Shown: positions 1-13,300 of the stretch, one piece after another
How positions within the stretch are numbered: the first letter of the stretch is position 1
Layout of the letters: every line of letters starts with the position of its first letter
Assembly (NCBI GenBank): GCA_037951165.1
Contig: JBBDHG010000057.1
Coordinates: 13,170,001-13,234,000, forward strand
Direction of reading: 5' to 3'
DNA: 64,000 nt
Source of the DNA: Lophius americanus
Taxonomy: Eukaryota > Chordata > Actinopteri > Lophiiformes > Lophiidae
The notes under the pieces: model-generated
Told to the model about the DNA's origin: nothing
Database searches by the model: none
The model's input: the letters and a program-made list of their open reading frames with translations, nothing else
Translations under genes and position numbers: made by a program

Positions 1-780
1 TTTAATTTGTAATAACCAGAAGTGCCATAATATCTGAACCAGCCAGTGCAAGAATCATTTTTACAAAGTATCACGCAAACCCGGGTTTTATATCCCTGAA
101 GGATTATGCACATAGCCCTGGAGGTGTAAAAATGTGTTCAATATTTGCACAGCTGACACTTGTGTTAGCACTGGATTTACCATGTGTAATTTATTCTGAC
201 TTAAAAAAAAATAAGTTACCAGAATTCAAAGAATTTGAGTTAACAGTTTGGATGAACATATCTGAGTACAATGAAATTACAATAAATAAGTTAGAATAAC
301 TTGAATCGAGTCATTTTACAATATTTAAATTAAGTTGGTTGAACTATCTTACAGCTTGTAGAGGACAAAAGAAGTTGTGATCTACTAAACTAATTGATGT
401 CTTGTGGCAAACTATATTTTCATAAAGAAAAAAACTTAAATCTCACGAGGTTACAACTTGTCTTGTAAAACCTCTACTTAAAAAAACAAAATAAAATCTT
501 TATCAGTGTTGCCCTAATATAGAAGCACACAAATAAATAATAAATTGAAATAAGGAATAAAAAAAAAGCAAAAATTATAAAGATAATCAATTCTGCAAAC
601 TAAAACGAATAGAAATGAAAACATGCTAAGTAGTACATAATAGTGGAAAGGTTAAACTCCTTGACTGAGGCTACATATTCAACTCATTACCCATAGAGGT
701 TCTTCTGACTCCAGCTTCGCCGCTGTGGATTCTGAAGTAATAATACAGTAACAGTAATAATAATAATAATAATACATTTA
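1..780. other. AT-rich upstream noncoding DNA
   Basis: No gene is seen. The stretch is AT-rich with many stops in all frames, several short A-runs and an AAT microsatellite near 758-778. It lies directly upstream of the receptor gene and could hold distal regulatory sites, but no motif stands out. Confidence 0.6.
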
Positions 781-843
781 ATGTATAATGCACTTGTGAG
801 TGGAATGAGGGGAGAGTGTTGGTGAGCGCGTATGAGCGTGAAA

Positions 844-850
844 AGAGAGC

Positions 851-912
<62 letters not shown>
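844..912. repeat. (GA)n microsatellite in the promoter/5' UTR
   Basis: About 69 bases of GA dinucleotides with rare interruptions (GC at two places, one AAA). It lies about 280 bases before the receptor start codon. GA tracts of this kind are often polymorphic and can bind GAGA-type factors or form triplex DNA; a role here is inferred from position only. Confidence 0.9.
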
Positions 913-1103
913 TTTTCAGTGGCCGTACCTCCACGGCTTCATTCCTTTACTCGGATCTGAGTGTGGAGTTGCCCGCTGCACTTCACGTAAGGCAACCTGA
1001 CACATTTCTTAAATCCACTCAGTCCACGCTGCTTGATTCTTCAACTCACTAAACACCGGTGGGAGCTTCATCCGGGTACCTTCACGCACCTGCTCCGGCT
1101 GTT

Positions 1104-1133
1104 ATGAAGCAGAAGACAACGGAGACAAGTTGA
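1104..1133 (+). promoter_or_regulatory. 9-codon upstream ORF in the cckbr 5' leader
   Basis: An ATG at 1104 opens a nine-codon frame (MKQKTTETS) closed by TGA at 1131-1133. It is in the same frame as the receptor, and 57 bases separate its stop from the receptor ATG. If the leader includes it, ribosomes would have to reinitiate or leak past it. Its use depends on the unknown transcription start. Confidence 0.4.
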
Positions 1134-1190
1134 TCCTCCAGAGAGAAGCAGCCCAAACAGGTGTTATCAGAACCCTTTTCTACTGAGAGA

Positions 1191-1332
1191 ATGTCTCTGC
1201 AGGCGCTCAACATGAGTGTGCTGGAGGTGTCGCTGGGCTGCGTGGAGCAGAACGTCAGCATGGAGCTGACCGACTATAACATCAGCTGCACCAACAGCTC
1301 TCTGCAGCCCAAACAGGCGTCCAGAGTGAAAG
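1191..1332 (+). CDS. cckbr: cckbr exon 1: extracellular N-terminus
   Basis: Encodes residues 1-47 and the first base of codon 48, ending at AAAG|GTAAGA (phase 1). The start is the first ATG after an in-frame TGA at 1131-1133 and has A at -3; a second in-frame ATG is codon 8. The segment holds four Asn-X-Ser sites (Asn7, Asn21, Asn30, Asn35) and two cysteines (Cys17, Cys33) that may pair, as reported for the CCK receptor N-terminus. No cleavable signal peptide is seen, which is usual for this family. The sequence itself is poorly conserved, so assignment rests on splice phase, position and glycosylation pattern. Confidence 0.85.
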
Positions 1333-4300
1333 GTAAGAATTATTGTTGCCTCTTTGTAGACAGCAAGCTGTCTCTCATGAAATATACAACCTGATCTGTC
1401 AGCGTGTTTATGCAAAGGCAACATCTGGAGCACAACAGATGGGATCTTAAGAAACCTTTCTTTAACCTCACACCACTCTGGAAATAAAGAGATGCACTTT
1501 CTTCATTATTATCTATTATTATTATTTGCCTGAGCATTAAGTTTTATGTCTTCTTTCCTGCAAAAGAAAAGCACCAAGCTCCTGATAGAAGACATCTGAG
1601 TCTGCAGGTCATTGCTTGTAATTGCACTCTGCTACCTTTGACTGATCACTTCATTTGGAATGACATTTGCATGTTCAACCTATCACCGATTCTAGACTTA
1701 TTTATTTATTCATTTTATATTGTTGCTTTGACCTTTACTTAATCCAAATATGCAACCATTTTCTGCCATGCTGAGCTGTGTTAAATCTAATTTAATGACC
1801 TAATTACGATGAAAAATAACACTTCTATATCCAAAATGACTGGAATGGGTAATTACAGAATCTTGGCTATCCAGCTAACTTAACTTTGCTACATAAATTT
1901 AGCAAAATGCTATTTATTTGAATGTCTTAACTGTGTATATTCTGTTTTTATTAAATGAGTACAGATTTATTGCACTGTTGTGATGTGCGATTTATGCAAA
2001 TGTGTACAGCTGTGTCATAAATCCCATTTTGTTGGTCAGTCAAGTTCACATTTTGAGTGTGCTCTGTTGTAAGAATGAGTTTTAAGAGCGAGAAGCCCCA
2101 TCCACTGCTCCTTCTCCCTTAGTCAATAATGCAGCAGAGATGTGCAGCAGTTTTTTCGCACTCAGCGTACAAAGCCGTTTGAATTCTGATTGTTTATTTT
2201 TCTCACTCATAATTTTCAAAATGCCAACTACAAATTGAGGATATTAAACTCCACGCTGGAGGAGATAAGACCCCAAGAGTTCAGTCTTTTGTCAGGACAC
2301 AAATGGGAAAAAAAAGGGCTGATTGGGTAATGAGGTTTGAATGTGGGAGGAAGACTTGCTTTTTAATTCCCACCTTGCCACTGCTGCAACATTCAAAAAA
2401 ATTTAAGATCTTCCTCCTCTAAATTATTCACAGTCATTCTTCCTTCTCTGCTGCATTACTTTCATTGACCTTATACTGGAGGCATTATGGAACATTAGCA
2501 GCTCATCTACCTTTAGGGTATTAAACATCCGGAGGCGAGTTTGACCAAGACACACGTCCTTTAGCCGTGTCTTCTCCCCTCTCACATGCTCCTGGTGACA
2601 CCCAACCACCCAAGACTTATTTTTACTTACTACACTACACAGTGGACTATTTTTTCTCTGCTGTGTCCCTAAGGCCATGCAGGAGCTGATTATGCAGCTG
2701 TATCGCTGCTCTCAGATGTAATATTCCAGTACTGGGACAGGAAATGAAAACCCTACCCTTTACTTTCCATATGTGGAATTATTACAGTCAGTGGACTGGG
2801 AATTCTTTTAAATCGGTATGCAGGAAATATTACTTCAATGTTTTCTGGTCTGAATCTGAAAGCTGGCTTGTTAATTATAAATCTGGAATTTTGAGCACTA
2901 ATTCTTAAATTTTTTAAACGAACAAGGGCTACAAGTGTAAAGTATTGACAATATTTATTAATTAGCTTTTTCCTTGATTAACCAATTAGTAGTCTGGTTT
3001 AGTGAATGTCTGAATATCAAATGAGAAGTGTAATGTAGAATTTTAAATAGAAAAAGAAAAACTTCCTACTCTTTAAATGCATCAAATTAAAGAAAAAAAA
3101 CAATATTTTTATTATTATTATTATTATTCTGAGTCATGGAATATAATAATTCCTAAATGATCATAATACAAAAACATGACAGGATAATTTTTTTTGCAAT
3201 TTGGCTTCGAAAGAATCAAAGAGTTCAACTTAGTGAAGCAAGTTAATATAAATCTACCAAGAGCCGGGAGATAATTGAGACGGATGAACTTAACTCATGT
3301 ATTCTTTTCTCTGCTTATTCCAGGCATGTCAACAAACTTAGTTGTGTTACATCTGATTTTGTAACGTTAATAAAATGAAAAATAACAGACAGATGTCCAA
3401 CCAACACAAATGGATTGAGTAATTGCAGGATTGTCTGTTCAACGTGGATTATTAGTGTCCAGTAAACTAAACTGAGCAACATAAACTTAACAAAAAGCTA
3501 TTTATTTACTGTGTTTATTCTGTCCTACATGAACTAATCTAGGAAAAACATAATACACCATTTTCCTTGTGAGATTAACTCAAAGCCGTTAAATTGTGTC
3601 ATATTTTGTTCGGCTAACAAGTCTTTTTTCTTTCACTTTCTAACTTTAAATGTCACCTGTTGTAATTTCAGACTGCCCAGTTACTGCTGATCATGTGACA
3701 AATAATTACTGCACCACACAGCCTGCTCCGTTACTCTACAGTTGTCTGAATTGTTCTTTTTTCTGTCCTCTTGTAGTTACTACACATAATATAGAGGTGT
3801 TCAAACTGTGAAGCCTCTTTGTGGAGTTTGTGGAAGGTTAAAGGGGGGCACTGGAGGGACAGACACAGGGAGCTGAAAGAGACATGAGCATGCAGGTTTT
3901 GTGGAAAGACAGAATCAGTAATCGGACCGCTGATTTGGTCCACTCACCAGTAAGGGTCGCAGCGGGAGCTGCAGCGTTGACTGTGACACACAGCTTGTGG
4001 AAGCAATCAAGGTTAGCTGGAAGTGCAGCAATTTTTCCATCGGAAACCTTCACAGCGGCACAGTATGAACAGTTATGAACACACAGTCATGATACACATT
4101 CCCCAAGGACAAGATCTCGGATGTCCAGCATGCTTAAATGTCCATATATGTTTAAAATCATTAATTAAGTCATTAATTCAAAATATACCTTAGAGTCATC
4201 ATATTTAACATGATATACATAAAAATAATCGAGTGCGTTCAAGAAGTAGAAATTGCTGATATAGCAACATTTAAATTGTTCCAAATTGGTAAAATACAAA

Positions 4301-7300
4301 CAAATTAAGGATATGGTTCTAATTTGAGGTGTTTTATAAAATGAATGGAATAAGGTCAGTGATTATAATGCCACATTTCATGAAAACTGTACCTTTTGAG
4401 AACTTCTGTCTTTGCCTTAGAGTTCAAACATCTGCGCATCAAAGTGGCGATGTAGGACAAACCTGTCATGTAGCAAGAGTTTGGTATAAGACATCCACTA
4501 AAGACATTACATTTGATTAGACATGGCAGTTTTATCAAATGTAAGACAGAAGCGAAATTCTCAGGAACATCACATTTGACGTTTCATTTGTACGGATATC
4601 ATCCTACGTTCATCACAAATGTAAAGATGTCCCAGTCAATGTCCTGCCAGTCTCTGTCAATCAGTTGTCCATTAAGTATAAACGCATTCATTTCATTCAT
4701 GTCTTCATTCATTCCTTCATTCATTATCCGTAACCGCTTATCCTGTTCTGGAGTGGAGAGGGCTTTCAAAATTCAAGACTACTTTATTCTTATAGTAACT
4801 GTTTTTAGTAAATATTTTTAATTAAATTACAAAGTACACAAAATTTAGTTATTTTCAATTAAGTTAATTGTCAAGCATGGTGGAAATATTTTTAATAGCA
4901 AATTCGAGATTTCCTCGACACACATTTTCTTACGTTGAAATTTGGAGTTGCACCGATCGATCGGCCGGTCGAAATCCGTATTCTGAATTTGGCCAAGCAG
5001 CCAAACTTGAGGCCGGTTGCACAAATACGCCATAAAAGCCCATCAAGCATGAGCTACCACGGCTCCTAGCATCTTACAAGTAAACAGGAAAACACAAAAC
5101 TTGCAAATGGTAACACTAGTAGGGACAAAATATGGCATCTCTTCAACCCCAGAAAACGTTCGGTGCAACGAAATTAATCACACACTTCAAATGTAATCAT
5201 TCCAAGGAACATAGCAAGTTAAGCTAATGTTAGCAGAGCGGCTAAAGCTTGCGGGAGCTAAGAGCCAGCCACGAGCCTGCTCTTTTTATGTATCTAAGCT
5301 GTCATTTATAGTTTTAAAACGCAAAGACAAAAGAAGCTGAACAGCCCCAAACAGTTCGGCAAAACAAGCTTTATCACACACTTCAAATTTAATGACCCGA
5401 GGAACATGTAGAGAAGCAAGTTTAGAAGCTTGCGCTAGCAGAGTGCCCAAAGCTAGCTTGAGCACAGAGCCAGCCATAAGCCCTGAGTACCTGAACAAAC
5501 CCAACATATAAAATATATTGGACTCAACGACGCTTTCATTTTATTTTTACTTTGAAATGTTTGGTTTAAGGAACGCACGCATTTTTTAAATTACTATCCA
5601 CATAACCGTATGTTTGCCACTTAATTTAAAAAATGATTGGTGAGATGTACTTCAAAGTAGTTTTCAATTTTTTTCAACCTGGTTTTGTGGGACAGGCTGA
5701 CGTAATTGATGTGATGTTTTATTTATTTGATTGCATTTTGTATGTTTGATTATATTTACATGTGATTTATTTTAATGTGTATTGGAAAACGCCTCAAAAT
5801 ATGACAAAATTCATTAGGTGTATCCGTCTTTATATGTTTTTTCTGGAGACAAAGGTTTCTTTCTTTTCTTTCATCTATTGTCGCAGTGTTTGGTTGAAGA
5901 ACTGAAGGAACAGCAGCATAAAATGGAAAAAGCACCCAAACTCATTAAAGCAGATGAGTTCAGTCAGGGTCCTGCCTGTGAGGATCTATGGATTCGCCCA
6001 GGCTCGGCTCGGACGCTTTCCGTTCCCCTATGACTCATAGTGACACTTTGCTTGGCCCACCCCGTCCTCTTGAGTGCAAGTGAGATGACTTATGATGAAG
6101 TGGATCTCATAAGCATTAAATGAAAACTGTTTCAGAAAGAGAGAGAAACCAGTCGCTCTGGGCTATACTTAAAAAAACTCAAAACTTTGAGCATTATTAC
6201 TGCAGCGGCAATGGCTCAGGAGCTTCTAATATCCGACCAATTTCTACAACAGAGGAAATGTCTTGCAGAGGAAATTAGTATCTCTTTCTCTTTGGGTGTG
6301 TACATGCCGATGTAGACTGTCATAACATTATCGTGGCAATTAGATCAAATCACTGGAGAGATTTGATGCAGCCTAGTGAGTTGGAAGAAATGCGTAAACA
6401 CTCGGTGTGCAAGCTATTTGAAGCATTCTCATTCTCAATCATGAGCTGCAGCCTCTTCAGCACAGTCCCAGATTTCAAACAACCTCCTGTGTTAGTGTGC
6501 ATTTAATAAAGAAAATCAATATGAGATTATAGGCTTCATAAGCAGTTACCTCATCAGCTCTTTCCGTGACAACGGCGCATAAATGACAGTTGTAGAGCAT
6601 GACAACAGAAATAAAGATCCCATCAGATGTGATGCACCCTCTGAACCATGCCATAGTGGTATTGAGCTGTCCTCGGTCTGCACGCTGGCTTCATTATCGT
6701 GCAGAACTGCAGCTTTATGGGGTTATCTGGTTAGACTCAATTTCACCGTCGGTTAATCCTTCGTCATGTGACTCTCTGCTACAGTATAGGCAAGAAAGCC
6801 GAAGGAGTTGTAATTTATTTTTATTTTCAATGCGGTAAGTCTCAATCTCACAAAGTTGAAAGACTCTATCATCCGGTAAGTAATTGTTACATTACATTAT
6901 GTGTCCCCTCTAAAAACACCCTTGCCTCACTGCTGGGTTTGTTTACATTGTGATTTATGGCGACCACCTCAGCTGAATGTTTAATTTAATTAGAAAGATC
7001 CATGCAGCCCTACAAACATGTAGGAAGTGCTCTTACCAATGAGGGAAATACCGTTTCATCTATCAAAGGAAGTTCTAGTCAGAATAGTTCATTTGACTTA
7101 ATGTAATGATTATCCTAATGGAAATGAAGCCAGTACAACGCTACTACATCATAAATTACATAGTTTACGCTTCAAAGATGTTTGTTTGAAGATGCATTTT
7201 CCTTGATTGACAACTATCTCACCAGGTGGCAGACACACATGAATTTAATGTATTGAAAGAAGATAGAAGTTAGTTGTAAAAATTGTTAATTTCTACTCAT

Positions 7301-10300
7301 AACTCATCATTTAATCTTTGTGCAACAAAGAGCCGTCCTGAAGCCCTATAGCACTTGAAATGTCCCATAACAGAGAGACATTTTTGAAAGAAATATATCG
7401 TATTTGCATCCCAGTCGATAACCCTTGCTGTGAAAGTAACATAGTAACATAGACTCCCTGTTGGTATTGTCTTCTACTCTTGTATATGTTTCCTTTTCCC
7501 TCCTTGTCTGACCTTTGATAAACCCTGATTGAGGCGGACCCAAATCCAGCCTTCAAATGCAGGAATGTGGATACATTAACCAGCCAGTTGCCTGATGGCG
7601 GTTGCTTTATACAGCTAACCACTGTTCAATCAATCTAGTAGGTTTATAACTTTTCAGAGAGCTGAGCCCTATGTCCATGGGACTAGTATTACCTGTGGCA
7701 ATTTTTAATAATTGCGGAGGACATCTGTTATATGAATCCCGGGTAAATGCAGCACGCCTGTAATTTGTAATGTCAAAATTCCATCGGATTACCTGCCCTA
7801 TTTCTGCAAACACAGAGGTCAGGTTGTCATTTTAGTCCTGAGAGAATAGTCATCTCAGTGATTTGGGGTTGAGATACGTTTTTTTTTGTTTCCTCTTCTG
7901 CTTTCCCTGTTTCCCAATTGAATTATGGCGGCTGTGGTGGATATAATGAAATATTGTTTTGAACTTTGCGTTACGAAGTGTCGATGATGGATGTGTCCTG
8001 AAATCGCTATTAGTTCTCACAGCAAGCTGCGTCTTTAACAACACATGAGCAGACTGCTCCAACGCTGGGATTTATTGCAGAAGGGGGTTCGGTGCAACAT
8101 CAACTCATTGGCACCCCAATCCCACTGCTGAGGTGGGTTGGGGTAAAACTGGAGGTTTGGGTACCCAGGGTTCATGTTGGCAGCGGTTGAGGTCAGACCT
8201 TGGCGAAAGGGCCACCTCACGATGCACGCATTCCAAGCACGCATGCAGCAGTATCTGTTAAACAGAGCCTTGACATCACGTCCAGGGGGATAATGTCAAT
8301 AAATTCAAGTTAATATACAGACTTCACTCATCTCTTACGAATGCACTGCATGAAACACAGACTTGGAGGTGTAATTTCTTTCACATGAAGTACTTAGGTT
8401 AAACTAGTTCCATGCAAATAGGGCTTTGGTCTACATGTTTATTAGAAATGATGCTTTAATAGGAAACCACTTGAGATAGGCCTATCTGGTGACTAGGTTA
8501 AGGTTAAAGAAGTGTGGGATTCACAAAGTTCTCTTCACTGTCTTAAAGAATTAAGAAGATAGATTTAAATTGTTCTTTAATTTAGATTAAAAGTAGGGAA
8601 TCAGGTTTTACAAGTGTCCTCATTTGGTGACGTCATTTTAGCATTACTTGCCTTTTTTCTCTCTCTCTCTGTTTAACCCATTGATAATCACTTTACTTCT
8701 TACTGTTTCACATCCCTGAGGCATAAAAATATCCTGTTGGACCAAGAGTCCCTGTCTTTTAGTAGTCTTCATTGACAAACAGCCAGATATAGTCAGACTA
8801 TATATATTTATGTATGTATGACTCAACTGAAGCATGACTTTCCTATAATATGGCTCTACTCTAGTGGGACTCTACTATAGAATGACTAATTTAGAATGAA
8901 TCTACTATATTATGACTTTACTATAGTATGACTCTTCTATTATATGACACTACTGTAGTATGACTCTACTGTAGTAAGACTCCACTATAGTATGACTCTA
9001 CTATAGAATGACTACCTTTGTATGACTACTATAGTATGACTCTACTGTAGTAGGACTGGCTCTCCTATATTCTGGCTCTACTGTAGTGTGACCTTACTAT
9101 AGAATAACTACTTTAGAATGATTCTACTATAGTATGACTCTACTATAGTATGACTCTACAGTGGGATGACTCTTCTATGGTATGACACTACTGAAGTATG
9201 ACTCTATTATATTATGGCTCTCCTATAATATAGCTCTAGTGTAGTGTGACACTACTATAGAATGACTACTTGATAATAACTCTACTATAGTATGACTCTA
9301 CTGTAGTATGAATCTTCTATTATATGACACTACTATAGTATAACGCTACTGTAATATGACTCTACTGTGGTAAGACTCCAATATAGTATGACTCTACTAT
9401 AGAATGACTCTACTGTACGAAAACTCTACTATAGTATGAGTCTAATATAGTATGACTTTACTTGACTATTACTACTCACCGCACCAAACGTTTGTGTTTG
9501 AAACCCAGATTTACGGCTGTGTTTGGGCTGACAAAAGAAAGATATAAAAAAAACATTTGATTATGCTGAAACTTATAATTGGATTTCTGCGAGGCTGAAT
9601 GGGGCTGGATAAGAGAAGACAAGGAGACTGATGTCCACCACTCATTGGTGATGTGGATTCCACGGGACCATAATGTACAATTTGCACTCAGGTTGTCCTG
9701 CTGTCATCCTGTCAGTGTTTGTAGACACAGCAAAATGGACAGAGATTCACAGAATTTCTTACCGTGATGAGACGCAGCAGTGCTGTAGCTCTACCTCTGT
9801 TTGGTCTGTGAAATACATTCCTGAAAATAGACATGAGCCTCTCAAGTTTCCATCGCTTTGTCACACACATAACTGGTGACCTGCAACATGGCTTACGTCT
9901 TTTCAAAACATTAAACTTTATGTAATTGTACATTCAAGTATGTTAATTAACATGTTAATTAGGCAAAGAAAGGAGAGGGAGAATGCTAATGCACATGTCT
10001 GACAAGGGCTCGGGAGTATTTTTATAGATGCTGAGCTTGTTTGTACACTCCAAAAAAGCACTTTGCAACTTCAAAATTTTCAAGCTAATGTAAGATCAAT
10101 ATCTCTCTCCCTCTCACAGGATTGCATTTTGGAAACTAATAGAGTTTAATTGTGCTGACAGTAACAGTAACTCGCCTCATTGCAGTGATAAGATGTGATC
10201 AGCCTCTGCTCACTTAGCATTCTACTGGATTGTCCAAAGATAGTCTGCCATTCAATTACCAACCACTAAGTTAATACTCTCTAATGTAGCGTGCAGCTAC

Positions 10301-13300
10301 AGATATCAATAGCCTAAATCTTTAATGAGACAGATTTATATTTTGGTGAATATATAACCTTTGATATTTAGCCAGAGATTTTTGAAGTCCACAGATGAAG
10401 TTTCATCCTTTCAGCCACATCTGAAAGGGACCACATACCTAATCTGTGATTGGACTGAACTTGAAGAAGAGGTCAAAATCTTTTGATTGAATCTCGAGGT
10501 TAACTCTCTGGAGTAAATGATACAATTTGGAAAGAGGCAACGTCTGATTAGCTGTGACAACCAGCACAAGACTGATTGCCATTTAAGTCAGACCGATTAA
10601 ATGCTCTCTGATGTAAGCTAGTGATTTTGTGCCACTGTGGGCACAAATCTGGCTCCCACTCTTAGGAAGCAATTGTACCAAACGTTTTTCAGTTTTAACG
10701 CAGTTGTTTATCCTCACCCCAGTCCAAAACACAGCCAAATGGTTACAACCAAATACATGTGTACTTGTAATAACAAGCACGGCCTCGAGCTTGCCAGCCT
10801 GGAATGAATCCATTTCAAAAACACAGCCAAGGGTGATTTAAGCCATTTTCCTGTGCTTTATAGCAGATGGACACCAAAGAAGGTTGCAGAAAGGTCAATA
10901 TATTTTTATTCACCCAAAAACTAAATCAGATAGTTTAAAATCTGCTTCATTGTAAAATAAGATTAAAAAAATGTGCTAAAGTTACTTAAACATTGGCTTT
11001 ATCTTCAGTTTTACCACTTATCTAATGTCACTTAAATAGGATATCGCCTTTCATATGGTAACTTGTTTCCTTCGATCACAAAAAAGCCAACGATAAAATT
11101 GATTCCTCCTAAAGAGATGAAGTTCTTCAAGGGACCTCCAGGCCAGATAAAATTACATTTAACCACAACAAATGATAAATTAGATCCTGAAGAAGTCCCT
11201 TCCACATTGACACATACACACCTCCCCACCCACACACGATAACATACTAAAATACTTAACATAGTCAAAGTACATAATCTTGTGCTAGCGCTGTCTACAA
11301 GTGAAGCCTAACATGATAGAACATTCTAATCACTGACGGGTTAAGTTAGGATAAAATGAATTACCTTTTTAGAATAGCACCTGTTACTGTTTGGGATGTA
11401 TTAGGCAGCAAGTGGACATGTTGTCGAGGTTGATGTGTCGCCAGTGGGAAAAATGATCAAATGTGAGGATCTGGGTGACTTAGATAAGGGCCGAATTGTG
11501 ATGGCCGGACGACCGGGTCAGAGCATCGGCAGAACTGACAGGGTCATGGTTGCCCGAAGCTCGTTGATGCCTGTGGGGAATGAATTCTAGTCTGTGTAGT
11601 CCCATGATCCCATAAAAAGCTAGAATTTGCTGAAAATGTAAACTCTGGGTCTGACAGAAAGACGTCAGAACATACAGTACATATTTTAATCTGTAAACCC
11701 ATTAAAGCCTTTTTAAAGCATTTCTGCTCTAAAAAGGAAACTTACAGCTTTGGTGACATTTTCCAGGTAATCATGCGTTTATCACAATCATTCTTAATCA
11801 CACATGTGGTGGAGTACAGGTATGTTAGCCTAAAATGGAGTACCTCAAATTTGTATTGGAAGTACAGTACTTGAGTAAATGTGCCCATTGCTGCCGCTAC
11901 CAACTGATTGCCGGATGTGAATGACGTTAAGTTGCCCTTTGTACTCACCATACAAACTGCTGCTCTAAGGCTCCACCACTTTCAAAGAAACTGTCTACCT
12001 GCATCTTTGTCTGTAACAGAATGCTGGAACTTTACTTTCATATTCTAATAACCGCTTTTTTATTCATTCTGTTGCTCCCCAAGCGTCTTCATAATGAACA
12101 ATTCACGAAGCCGAAAAGGCCATCCTTTGTCTGTAAAACATAGCAGGCGGACATTGAGGTTCCTTTTTTGTACCATAAGCTTTCTTTTGTAAATCGATTA
12201 TCATGGCTGTGTTGTGGATAGACTGTCTCCCTGCCCCAAATGAGTCCATGGTTTGAACCCAGATTTGGAGCTCTTCTGTTCATGTTCCTTTCACAGGTCT
12301 TCCAGATTCCTCTAACAGTCCAAACACATACCCAAGTCAATTATTGACAATAAAGTGCCCCAAATTGCCCCTAAATGGTGATTTGTGAATGGTTGGCTGT
12401 CTTTGTGTTGCCCTGGGATGAATCAGGACGTACCCCTTTCCACGCTGTAAATCACCTCTCACCCAAAGTCTGCTTAGAAAAGGGATGGATGAATTGTTTG
12501 TTGGACAAAGCAAACAATTTTGAGAGGTCACCTTGGGGTCGTACGTTGTCTGTTGAACATGTTTCACAAGCGTTACATCTGCTGAAATAAAGCATCAGCA
12601 GCAGAATTTTCCAGTTGCAGCCTTATTTTAAACGTTTTAGTATGAAAGTGCAGGTTCAGTGGAAAAAGTTAATTTGTTGCTCAGAACCACAAGTTTCGGA
12701 CTCACCATGTCCTTGGCTTTACAGGTTTATGTCTGAACGGCTTTCTGCACGCTCATAATAAGGTGTCACTTCAGATTTGGACAGATAGAGCTTCATCATC
12801 TCACGGGGTCAACATGAAATGTAGGCTCATGGTGCAACAAAATAACTTCTTAGGCATAAAGCCTCTCTGTTATTACTGCTTATTATTAATAATCATTATA
12901 AAAATTTCATGGAGAGACATCTGTCAAATAAAAAGCACTCCTTGTTCACCGCTCTCCCATGTGACGAAGGTTCCAAAAGACTTGTACTCCCTTTGAAGTC
13001 ATGCTAATCCTCTATTTAAAATAACAAAAAGAGAAGTGAAGAAAGCTTAATAGTCCTCACGGGGAGAAATAATTACCGTTGACATACCAGCCTCCAGTAG
13101 GCTACAAAGGACAATATGACGAAAGGTTAAATAAACAACGACGCTGGCTGCATTGGAACTTTTCAGAGAGGACTACTGTCCTCCAACCCGTGATATATAG
13201 AATGGTGTGTGTGCATTTGGACAAAACTGTTGTGCTTGAGAGAGTAGAAGATACATAAGTGAATATTAAAACATCAGTTTAGCTCAGTGAAAGCAGTTAA

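Larger units (their letters stand above)
781..1190 (+). promoter_or_regulatory. Putative promoter and 5' UTR of cckbr
   Basis: This stretch runs up to the receptor start codon and is richer in G and C from about 910 than the DNA before it. A TATAAT-like string lies at about 785-790, and a long GA tract follows at 844-912. An in-frame TGA at 1131-1133 closes the receptor reading frame upstream, which supports 1191 as the start. The transcription start cannot be placed from sequence alone; a site between the GA tract and about 1080 is inferred. Confidence 0.4.

Noticed and set aside
816..1052. 78-codon plus-strand frame and an 87-codon minus-strand frame across the GA tract
   Set aside because: The length comes from the dinucleotide repeat, giving Arg-Glu or Leu-Ser runs; no splice or start support.
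1161..1190. GTG at 1161 as the receptor start
   Set aside because: Vertebrate initiation at GTG is not expected and the ATG at 1191 has a suitable context.
8817..9462. Possible CRISPR-like array
   Set aside because: Units abut with no spacers, in a vertebrate intron; it is a minisatellite.
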